DNA of 5,981 nucleotides, from NCBI GenBank assembly GCA_946478645.1, contig CAMLCW010000324.1:1-5981 (forward strand), given 5' to 3'. Positions 1 to 5,154 of this stretch are shown piece by piece. Positions within the stretch are counted from its first letter, which is position 1; each line of letters opens with the position of its first letter. The notes below the pieces were generated by a model. It was not told the DNA's origin and ran no database searches. It saw only the letters and a program-made list of their open reading frames with translations. The stretch is from an uncultured Variovorax sp. (GTDB lineage Bacteria > Pseudomonadota > Gammaproteobacteria > Burkholderiales > Burkholderiaceae). A program made the position numbers and the translations under genes.

Positions 1-1560
1 GATTTCCTTGGTGATGCCCTGGATCTTGATGTCCATCTGCAGCGCGGTGATGCCGTTGGTCGTGCCGGCCACCTTGAAGTCCATGTCGCCGAGGTGATCT
101 TCATCGCCCAGGATGTCGGTCAGCACCGCGAAGCGGTTGTCTTCCTTGATGAGGCCCATGGCGATGCCGGCCACGTGCGCCTTCATCGGCACGCCGGCGT
201 CCATCATCGAGAGGCAGCCGCCGCAGACCGAAGCCATCGACGACGAGCCGTTCGACTCGGTGATCTCCGACACCACGCGGATGGTGTACGGGAACTCTTC
301 CTTGGTCGGCAGCACGGCGACGAGCGCGCGCTTGGCCAGGCGGCCGTGGCCGATCTCGCGGCGCTTGGTCGAGCCCATGCGGCCCACTTCGCCGGTGGCG
401 AACGGAGGCATGTTGTAGTGGAACAGGAAGCGGTCTTCGTACTCGCCGGCCAGCGCGTCGATGCGCTGTGCATCGCGCTCGGTGCCGAGCGTGGTCACCA
501 CCAGGCCCTGCGTCTCGCCGCGCGTGAACAGCGCCGAGCCGTGCGTGCGCGGCAGCACGGAATTGCGGATCTCGATGGGGCGCACGGTGCGCGTGTCGCG
601 GCCGTCGATGCGCGGCTCGCCCGAGAGGATCTGGCTGCGAACGATCTTGGCTTCGATCGAGAACAGCAGGTCGTTGACCTTGCCGGCGTCGAAGGGCTCG
701 CCGCTTTCCTTGAGCGCGCTCATCACGCTGGCGTTGGTTTCGCGCAGGGCTTGCGTGCGGGCCTGCTTGCTGCGGATCTGGTAGACGGCGCGCAGCTTCT
801 CTTCGGCCAGGCCCTTGACCTTGGCCACGAAGGCTTCGTCTTCGGCCGGCGGCTGCCAGTCCCACACCGGCTTGCCGGCGTCGCGCACGAGTTCATGGAT
901 CGCATTGATCGCGACGCGCGCCTGCTCGTGGCCGTACACCACGCCGCCCAGCATGATTTCTTCGCTGAGCTGCAGCGCTTCGGATTCGACCATCAGCACG
1001 GCGGCTTCGGTGCCGGCGACGACGAGGTCCATCTGCGAATCCTTGCGGGCGGTCTGGCCCGGATTCAGCACGTACTGGCCGTTGATGTAGCCCACACGGG
1101 CAGCACCGATCGGGCCGCTGAACGGAATACCGGAGATCGACAGCGCGGCGCTCACGCCGATCATGGCGGCGATGTCGGCGTCGACTTCGGGGTTGAGCGA
1201 CAGCGTGTGGATGACCACGTGCACTTCGTTCAGGAAGCCTTCAGGGAACAGCGGGCGGATCGGGCGGTCGATCAGGCGGCTGGTCAGCGTCTCGTGCTCG
1301 CTGGGCTTGGCTTCGCGCTTGAAGAAGCTGCCGGGAATCTTGCCCGCGGCATAGGTCTTCTCGATGTAGTCGACGGTCAGCGGGAAGAAGTCCTGGCCGG
1401 GCTTGGCCGACTTGGAGGCGACCACGGTCGCGAGGATCACGGTGCCGTCGATGTCGACCACCACGGCGCCACTGGCCTGGCGGGCGATCTCGCCCGTTTC
1501 CATGACGACGGTCTTGTCGCCCCACTGGAAGGACTTGGTGACTTTGTTGAAGAGGCTCAT
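1..1560 (-). CDS. pnp: Polynucleotide phosphorylase (PNPase), N-terminal 520 codons, 3' end outside window
   Basis: PNPase degrades RNA 3' to 5' by phosphorolysis, releasing nucleoside diphosphates, and is an exonuclease of the bacterial RNA degradosome. I translated the whole minus frame from the ATG at 1560 to the window edge and found no stop or frameshift. The protein begins [20 protein letters not shown] and the visible part ends GITKEI. Visible family landmarks are FFKRE (residues 79-83) in the first RNase PH domain, [12 protein letters not shown] just after it, an all-helical linker at about 240-320, FLFHYNMPP (378-386), [11 protein letters not shown] (397-407), the active-site serine run NGSSSMAS (437-444), and [11 protein letters not shown] (485-495). 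The last holds Asp486 and Asp492, matching the catalytic aspartates of the E. coli enzyme. Full PNPases are about 700-750 residues, so the KH and S1 RNA-binding domains lie beyond position 1. The start is supported by AGGAG five bases upstream of the ATG. The gene follows rpsO, the classical arrangement. Confidence 0.98.
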   Translation of the reverse strand, partial: MSLFNKVTKSFQWGDKTVVMETGEIARQASGAVVVDIDGTVILATVVASKSAKPGQDFFPLTVDYIEKTYAAGKIPGSFFKREAKPSEHETLTSRLIDRPIRPLFPEGFLNEVHVVIHTLSLNPEVDADIAAMIGVSAALSISGIPFSGPIGAARVGYINGQYVLNPGQTARKDSQMDLVVAGTEAAVLMVESEALQLSEEIMLGGVVYGHEQARVAINAIHELVRDAGKPVWDWQPPAEDEAFVAKVKGLAEEKLRAVYQIRSKQARTQALRETNASVMSALKESGEPFDAGKVNDLLFSIEAKIVRSQILSGEPRIDGRDTRTVRPIEIRNSVLPRTHGSALFTRGETQGLVVTTLGTERDAQRIDALAGEYEDRFLFHYNMPPFATGEVGRMGSTKRREIGHGRLAKRALVAVLPTKEEFPYTIRVVSEITESNGSSSMASVCGGCLSMMDAGVPMKAHVAGIAMGLIKEDNRFAVLTDILGDEDHLGDMDFKVAGTTNGITALQMDIKIQGITKEI

Positions 1561-1565
1561 GTTTG

Positions 1566-1570
1566 CTCCT
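1566..1570 (-). promoter_or_regulatory. Ribosome binding site of pnp
   Basis: On the minus strand AGGAG is followed by a five-base spacer CAAAC and then the ATG of pnp. This near-consensus site fixes the pnp start. It lies 16 bases downstream of a strong small hairpin (1587-1605). Confidence 0.85.
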
Positions 1571-1586
1571 GTTTTGATAGCGGTCG

Positions 1587-1605
1587 ACCTGCAGGGACTG
1601 CAGGT
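1587..1605 (-). promoter_or_regulatory. Compact hairpin in the pnp leader, just upstream of the ribosome binding site
   Basis: A perfect 8-bp inverted repeat, ACCTGCAG and CTGCAGGT, is separated by three bases. In the transcript it would form a stable stem-loop ending 16 bases before the AGGAG of pnp. No T-run follows it, so it is not an intrinsic terminator. The E. coli pnp leader folds into a stem cut by RNase III as part of PNPase autoregulation. A similar role here is inference from position only. Confidence 0.55.
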
Positions 1606-1639
1606 TCCGCGGGGGCGGAGGCTTCTCAGAACACGATGC

Positions 1640-1690
1640 CATTCCAGCGAAGCTCGAGGGAGAACTTCAGTGGAATGACACAGCTTCGCT
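1640..1690 (-). promoter_or_regulatory. Overlapping, mutually exclusive inverted repeats in the pnp leader
   Basis: Two inverted repeats interlock. Pair A joins 1640-1646 with 1671-1677 (7 bp, cattcca/tggaatg) and can continue inward with a 4-bp gaag/cttc stem (1649-1652 with 1665-1668). Pair B joins 1646-1654 with 1682-1690 (9 bp, agcgaagct/agcttcgct). Their arms cross, so both cannot form as simple hairpins at once. A further cttcgc/gcgaag pairing (1684-1689 with 1718-1723) competes for the same middle arm. The region lies between the rpsO terminator and pnp, where post-transcriptional control of pnp would be expected. The repeats are read directly from the bases. A regulatory role is inference. 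Confidence 0.45.
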
Positions 1691-1724
1691 CTGTTTGGGC
1701 ACTCCGAAAAGGGACACGCGAAGT

Positions 1725-1761
1725 AAAAAACGCCTGAGCTAGCGGACTAACCCAGGCGTTT
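1725..1761 (-). terminator. Rho-independent terminator of rpsO
   Basis: On the minus strand AAACGCCTG (1761-1753) pairs with CAGGCGTTT (1736-1728), a 9-bp stem with a 16-nt loop that can form a small inner 3-bp stem. The distal arm runs into six consecutive T residues (1730-1725). It begins 16 bases after the rpsO stop codon. This is a textbook intrinsic terminator. Since I see no clear promoter between it and pnp, it probably ends some transcripts and lets others through, as described for rpsO-pnp in E. coli. On the plus strand the tail is a weaker TTTCTTC. Confidence 0.9.
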
Positions 1762-1777
1762 CTTCATGCGATTTGGT

Positions 1778-2044
1778 TTACTTGCGCAGACCCAGCTTGG
1801 CAATCAGCGCGGTGTAACGATCGGCATCCTTCGACTTGAGATAGTCGAGAAGCTTGCGGCGGCGGCTCACCATGCGCAGCAGGCCGCGGCGACCGTGGTG
1901 GTCCTTGGCATGCGTCTTGAAGTGGGGGGTGAGCTCGTTGATGCGGGCGGTCAGCAGTGCGACCTGGACTTCGGGGCTGCCGGTGTCGTTGGCGGCGCGG
2001 GCGTTGTCCTTGACGACTTCGGCCTTGATGGAGGCTGCGATCAT
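1778..2044 (-). CDS. rpsO: 30S ribosomal protein S15
   Basis: S15 is a primary 16S rRNA-binding protein of the small-subunit central domain that nucleates platform assembly and contacts the 23S rRNA at an intersubunit bridge. The 88-residue product has the normal family length. It contains the conserved [17 protein letters not shown] (residues 19-35), the rRNA-contacting loop [13 protein letters not shown] (48-60), [10 protein letters not shown] (61-70) and the ending KLGLRK. Position 51 is glycine where E. coli has the serine of DHHS. The ATG is preceded at six bases by AAGGAA (2056-2051). A candidate promoter lies about 90 bases upstream and a strong terminator just downstream. In E. coli S15 represses its own translation through its leader. 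Features of the leader here are listed separately. Confidence 0.98.
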   Translation of the reverse strand: MIAASIKAEVVKDNARAANDTGSPEVQVALLTARINELTPHFKTHAKDHHGRRGLLRMVSRRRKLLDYLKSKDADRYTALIAKLGLRK

Positions 2045-2130
2045 TTGATATTCCTTGCGGTGTTCCGGGATGTTTGACTTGCGGTGAGCGCTGGAACTGC
2101 CCCCACCGTGCGCCTTGCGGCATGCAAAGC
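2045..2130 (-). promoter_or_regulatory. Putative rpsO 5' leader with repeated CCGCAAG motif
   Basis: If transcription starts about seven bases after the TATAAT at 2142-2137, the rpsO message has an untranslated leader of roughly 85 nt. It contains CCGCAAG three times on the minus strand (2120-2114, 2084-2078, 2060-2054). The last copy overlaps the ribosome binding site AAGGAA, and the last two share the longer CACCGCAAG. A 5-bp stem GTTCC/GGAAC (2097-2093 with 2066-2062) would enclose the middle copy and end just before the last one. The first copy can form GCC-GCAA-GGC, a stem with a GNRA-type loop. This is a plausible site for S15 autogenous control, but I cannot match it to any described S15 leader. 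Confidence 0.4.
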
Positions 2131-2136
2131 CCTGGG

Positions 2137-2142
2137 ATTATA
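2137..2142 (-). promoter_or_regulatory. Candidate -10 element (TATAAT) of the rpsO promoter
   Basis: A perfect TATAAT occurs on the minus strand in a GC-rich context, about 95 bases upstream of the rpsO ATG. Its internal TAA is the stop codon of the upstream EamA gene, so promoter and coding end overlap. I see no good TTGACA-like -35 at 16-18 bases: the best nearby match, TGGAAC, sits 20 bases upstream and fits only three of six positions. The element is therefore plausible rather than certain. No intrinsic terminator separates the EamA gene from rpsO, so read-through could also supply rpsO mRNA. Confidence 0.6.
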
Positions 2143-3073
2143 GCCCGAGCGCCTTTTCCGGCGTTCCAGGCCCTTTCGGATGCCGGCCATCGAGCGAGGC
2201 AAACCCTACCGCGCCCAGCACGCAGGCCGCGCCGCCGAGCTGCGCCAGGCTGATACTTTCGCCTAGCCAGAGTGCCGCAAGCATCAGCGCCGACACCGGC
2301 AGGATCGCGGTGAACAGCGCTGCCTCGGCCCCTGTGAGCCGCGAGGCGCCGGCAAACCACAGCACGAAGCCCAGCACCGTCGGCACCAGCGCGTAGTAGG
2401 CCACGCTGCCCAGCACGGCCGGCGCCAGCGGCGCGGCCCAGGCCCGCTCGAACAGCGCCGGGACCAGCGCCAAGGCCAGGCCGAAGGCCGTCATCAGGGT
2501 CGACAGCGCCAGGGGCCGCACCGGCACGCGCAGGCGCTTGTTGAGCAGGATGAAGGCGGCCTCGCACCCCACCGCGCCCAGTACCAGCAGATTGCCCGCC
2601 AGCACCGCGGGGGATGCCGCGGCCCCTGCCCCGTCCGCCCCGGGCCAGCTGATCGCCAGCACGCCCGCGGTCGCCAGCGCGATGCTGCCGACCAGGTAGC
2701 GCCCGGGCCGCTCGCGCAGCGCCACCACGGCCACGAGCGCCGCCACCGCCGGCAGCGTGCCCGCCACCACGCCCGCGCTCGCGGCCGGCGCCAACCGCAC
2801 GCCCATGATCAGCAGCACCGTGTAGCCCACGCTGCCCAGCCCGGCTTGGCACAGCAGCAAGGCCAGGTCGCCGCGGCCGGGCCGGGGCCAGGGCGTCCGC
2901 GTGATCCTCATCAGCAGCAGGAACACCGGCAGCGCCAGCGCAAAGCGCAAGGCCGTGGCGGTGAACGGCGGCAGCCCCTGCGCGATGACCTTGCTCGCCA
3001 CCACCGTGCTGCCGACCGTGACCATGGCCAGCGCGCACAGCCACATTCCCTTGCTTCGTTCCGACATCGACAT
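2138..3073 (-). CDS. EamA/DMT-family inner-membrane transporter (ten predicted helices)
   Basis: The 311-residue protein belongs by architecture to the drug/metabolite transporter superfamily, whose members move amino acids, sugars and other small metabolites, often outward. It shows about ten hydrophobic segments, at roughly residues 10-29, 36-55, 69-88, 95-117, 124-143, 158-176, 187-206, 215-240, 247-268 and 276-293. They fall in two halves, as expected for two EamA repeats, with short basic loops such as RITRTPWPRPGRGD (56-69). The second half has the usual EamA pattern near GAEAALFTAILPVSALMLAALWLGE (248-272). An ATG two codons later (3067) is an alternative start. AAAGG lies about 11 bases before the ATG at 3073. 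The gene lies 97 bp downstream of the AraC-type regulator on the same strand, so the regulator may control it. The substrate is unknown. Confidence 0.88.
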   Translation of the reverse strand: MSMSERSKGMWLCALAMVTVGSTVVASKVIAQGLPPFTATALRFALALPVFLLLMRITRTPWPRPGRGDLALLLCQAGLGSVGYTVLLIMGVRLAPAASAGVVAGTLPAVAALVAVVALRERPGRYLVGSIALATAGVLAISWPGADGAGAAASPAVLAGNLLVLGAVGCEAAFILLNKRLRVPVRPLALSTLMTAFGLALALVPALFERAWAAPLAPAVLGSVAYYALVPTVLGFVLWFAGASRLTGAEAALFTAILPVSALMLAALWLGESISLAQLGGAACVLGAVGFASLDGRHPKGPGTPEKALGL

Positions 3074-3119
3074 CGTCGCCCGCCTTTCGCTGAATCCGTT
3101 GAGAAACAGCGAGCGTCTC

Positions 3120-3134
3120 CCGCGCGGGGCGCGG
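3120..3134 (-). repeat. Small GC-rich hairpin upstream of the EamA gene
   Basis: A perfect 6-bp inverted repeat, ccgcgc and gcgcgg, encloses a 3-nt loop between the AraC stop and the EamA start. It lacks a following T-run on the minus strand, so it does not look like an intrinsic terminator of the regulator gene. In a GC-rich genome such short repeats arise easily, so functional meaning is doubtful. Confidence 0.3.
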
Positions 3135-3136
3135 CC

Positions 3137-3155
3137 GTCTTGAACGAAATTGCAG
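3137..3155 (-). promoter_or_regulatory. A/T-rich island between araC-type gene and EamA gene, candidate operator or promoter element
   Basis: On the minus strand CTGCAATTTCGTTCAAGAC stands out from strongly GC-rich flanks, 64-82 bases before the EamA start. The space between an AraC-family gene and a transporter gene is where its binding site is usually found, and the content and length suit one such site. I see no second copy in the window and no convincing -35/-10 pair next to it. The assignment is inference from base composition and position. Confidence 0.3.
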
Positions 3156-3172
3156 CCGGCGCGCGGACGCGT

Positions 3173-3964
3173 TCAGCGTGCGGCCGCGAAGGCCCCGGGC
3201 GTGAAGCCGAGGAAGCGCACGAAGGCGCGCGTCATGTGGCTCTGGTCGGCAAAGCCGGCGGCAGCCGCGGCCTCGGCCAGCGGCTGTCCCTGGGCAATGA
3301 GGGCGCGGGCGCGCGAAAGACGGCATTGCTGAAGCCAGGCGTGCGGCGGCAGGCCGAAGGCGGCCGCAAATCCGCGCAGCAATTGATAGCGGCTCAGCCC
3401 GGCCTCGGCCGCGAGTTCGGCGAGCGTGGGCGCATGGGCGCAGTCGTCGGCGATGCGCGCACGCGCGCGCGCCAGTGCGGCCAGTGCCGCGCGCGGCGCC
3501 GGCTCGGGCGCCAGCATGCCCGGGGCCGCGCTCAGCAGTTGCAGCACGCCCTGCTCCAGCGCCAGCGCTTCTTCGCCCTGCGCGACGGCGGCGAACAAGC
3601 GGTCCACGCGCGAACGCAAGGCCGGGTCGTTCAGCACGGGCCGCGTGAGCTCGCAGCCCGGTGCCGCATCGCCGAACAGTGCCGGCGCCAGGTGCAGCAT
3701 GCGCCAGGCGCGCACCTCGCCGTGCATCGCGACGCCGTCGTGCACCTCGCCCGGATTGACCGTGATGACGTCGCCGCGTACCGCCTCGACCGCACCCCGC
3801 CCGCTGGCCGAGCGCTGCCCGCCGCGGTCGATCACGCCAATGCCGAAAACGTCATGCGTGTGGCGCGGAAAGCTGCGCGCCGATGCGGCCGCCACCGTCT
3901 GCAGGCCGGCCAATGCCGAGCCGCGCACGTGCACTGCATCGGTCGGTTTCCCCTGCGACGGCAT
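3173..3964 (-). CDS. AraC-family transcriptional regulator with N-terminal cupin-like domain
   Basis: The 263-residue protein has the size and two-part design of AraC regulators. The N-terminal half carries cupin-type motifs, HTHD at 35-38 and GDVITVNPGEVHDG at 64-77, which usually form the effector pocket. The C-terminal half has two helix-turn-helix units: about 178-200 (TLAELAAEAGLSRYQLLRGF) and 229-258, including GFADQSHMTRAFVRFLGFTP, the family signature. I chose the ATG at 3964 because it gives the cupin domain a normal beginning, is preceded at eight bases by GAGG, and lies 10 bases after the aminotransferase stop. An in-frame ATG at 4093 would overlap the aminotransferase by about 120 bases with an Arg-rich, non-family sequence. 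The regulator is probably translated from the aminotransferase mRNA and may act on that operon, on the downstream transporter gene, or on both. The ligand is unknown. Confidence 0.92.
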   Translation of the reverse strand: MPSQGKPTDAVHVRGSALAGLQTVAAASARSFPRHTHDVFGIGVIDRGGQRSASGRGAVEAVRGDVITVNPGEVHDGVAMHGEVRAWRMLHLAPALFGDAAPGCELTRPVLNDPALRSRVDRLFAAVAQGEEALALEQGVLQLLSAAPGMLAPEPAPRAALAALARARARIADDCAHAPTLAELAAEAGLSRYQLLRGFAAAFGLPPHAWLQQCRLSRARALIAQGQPLAEAAAAAGFADQSHMTRAFVRFLGFTPGAFAAAR

Positions 3965-3972
3965 GGGGTTTG

Positions 3973-3976
3973 CCTC
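3973..3976 (-). promoter_or_regulatory. Ribosome binding site of the AraC-type gene, overlapping the aminotransferase stop
   Basis: GAGG on the minus strand starts inside the TGA stop (3977-3975) of the aminotransferase gene and sits eight bases before the ATG at 3964. The overlap supports the shorter start for the regulator and suggests translational coupling between the two genes. Confidence 0.6.
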
Positions 3977-5141
3977 AGCGCGCCTGCGCCGCCAGCCAGT
4001 TGCGCAGCCGCTCCACCCCCTGTACCAGCCGCTGCGGATCCTTCGACGCGAAGCACCAGCGCAGCCAGCCCTGGGCTTCGGGCGCAAAGGCATTGCCGGG
4101 CGCGAGGCCGAGGCCGGCTTCGACGACGAGGCGCTTGGCGAGTTCGAGCGAGTCGCCGAAGCCGTCGAGGCGGAAGAAGGCGTACATGCCGCCGGTGGCC
4201 GGCGCGACCTGCACGCCCGGCAAGGCCGCCAGCAGCGGCACCAGTGTGTCGCGGCACCGCTTGAGGTGCGCCACCACGCGGGGCGTGATCTCCGCCGTGT
4301 GGTCGAGCGCCGCGATGGCGGCGCGCTGGGTGAACACGCTGGCGCAGGACGTGTTGAACTCGATCAGCTTGCCGATGCCGTCGACCAGCGCGGGCGGCAG
4401 CACCAGCCAGCCGAGGCGCCAGCCGGTCATGAGAAAGCTCTTCGAAAAGCTGTGCGTCACCACGAGCCGGTCGTCGGCCCGCGCGATGTCGAGGAAGCTC
4501 GGCGCGCAGCCATTGTCCGAAGGCTCGAAGTAGAGCCGCTCGTAGACCTCGTCGGCCAGAATCCAGGTGCCGGTGGCGCGGCAGTGGTCGAGCACGGCCT
4601 GCTGCTCCTCGCGCGTCAGGGTCCAGCCCGTCGGGTTGTTGGGCGCATTGACGATCAGCAGCTTCGTCGCCGCGGTGACCGCGCTGCGCAGCGCGGACAG
4701 GTCGAGCGTCCAGGCGCCGCCATCGGCAGGCACCAGCGGCACGGTGCGCACCCGCGCACCGAGGATCGCGGGCTGCGCCGTGAGGTTGGGCCACACGGGC
4801 GTGACCGCGACCACCTCGTCGCCGGCATCGACCAGCGCCTGCACCGCGAGCATCAGCGCGCTCACGCCGCCCGAAGTCACGGCGATGCGCGAAGCCTCGA
4901 CCGGCGGGTGCAGCGCGCTGGTGTAGCGCGCGATGGCTTCGCGCAGTTCGGGCAGGCCGAGGTTGTGCGCATAGAAGGTCTCGCCGCGCTGCAGCGAATC
5001 GATGGCGGCCTGGCGCACCACTTCGGGCGTGACCTCGTCGCTCTCGCCGAACCAGAAGGCGAGCACGTCGTCGCGGCCGAGACCGGCATTGGCCACCTCG
5101 CGGATCTTGGAGGCTTCGAGGTTCTGTATCGCTTCACGCAT
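3975..5141 (-). CDS. Class I/II (fold type I) PLP-dependent aminotransferase
   Basis: The 388-residue cytosolic enzyme would transfer an amino group between an amino acid and a 2-oxo acid. Its length is typical of class I aminotransferases. PLP-site features appear in order: TSGGVSALMLAV (89-100) near the phosphate-binding turn; Trp117 in VTPVWPN, where an aromatic residue stacks on the cofactor; NAPNNPTG (165-172) with Asn169; ADEVYERLYFE (196-206), with Asp197 for the pyridine nitrogen and Tyr200; SFSKSFLMTGWRLGW (231-245), with Lys234 as the Schiff-base lysine and Arg242 toward the phosphate; and Arg361 in LRWCFA, the usual substrate-carboxylate arginine. No key residue is missing. The ATG at 5141 has AGGA nine bases upstream. 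The gene follows the ABC binding-protein gene by 11 bp and precedes the AraC-type gene by 10 bp. Linkage to a branched-chain-type binding protein suggests an amino-acid substrate, but specificity cannot be read from the sequence. Confidence 0.94.
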   Translation of the reverse strand: MREAIQNLEASKIREVANAGLGRDDVLAFWFGESDEVTPEVVRQAAIDSLQRGETFYAHNLGLPELREAIARYTSALHPPVEASRIAVTSGGVSALMLAVQALVDAGDEVVAVTPVWPNLTAQPAILGARVRTVPLVPADGGAWTLDLSALRSAVTAATKLLIVNAPNNPTGWTLTREEQQAVLDHCRATGTWILADEVYERLYFEPSDNGCAPSFLDIARADDRLVVTHSFSKSFLMTGWRLGWLVLPPALVDGIGKLIEFNTSCASVFTQRAAIAALDHTAEITPRVVAHLKRCRDTLVPLLAALPGVQVAPATGGMYAFFRLDGFGDSLELAKRLVVEAGLGLAPGNAFAPEAQGWLRWCFASKDPQRLVQGVERLRNWLAAQAR

Positions 5142-5150
5142 GGTGTCGGT

Positions 5151-5154
5151 TCCT
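5151..5154 (-). promoter_or_regulatory. Ribosome binding site of the aminotransferase, overlapping the upstream stop codon
   Basis: AGGA on the minus strand shares two bases with the TAG stop (5155-5153) of the binding-protein gene and lies nine bases before the aminotransferase ATG. This indicates that the two genes are read from one transcript, probably with coupled translation. Confidence 0.6.

Noticed and set aside
1571..1582. GCTATCAAAAC as part of a dispersed Comamonadaceae intergenic repeat
   Set aside because: It vaguely recalls A/T-rich intergenic repeats of that family, but the match is too short and from memory. No second copy is in the window.
1583..1595. GTCGACCTGCAGG, identical to part of a common cloning-vector polylinker (SalI-PstI)
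   Set aside because: Only 13 bases match, the bases on both sides are ordinary genomic leader sequence, and the segment forms part of the leader hairpin. Chance similarity is the simpler explanation.
94..1737. Long plus-strand open frame of about 547 codons opposite pnp
   Set aside because: It is antisense to an intact, highly conserved PNPase frame. Its translation is His/Arg/Ala-rich low-complexity sequence without family motifs. GC-rich codon bias commonly keeps this opposite frame open.
3120..3134. GC-rich hairpin as a terminator of the AraC-type gene
   Set aside because: The stem is only 6 bp and no T-run follows it on the minus strand.
1764..3326. Minus-strand open frame of about 520 codons spanning EamA and rpsO
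   Set aside because: It is an out-of-frame reading through two real genes and the promoter region. Its translation is Arg/Gly-rich and includes a shifted reading of S15.
3965..4093. N-terminal extension of the AraC-type protein starting at 4093
   Set aside because: It would overlap the aminotransferase by about 120 bases and adds Arg-rich, non-family sequence. The ATG at 3964 has its own ribosome binding site.
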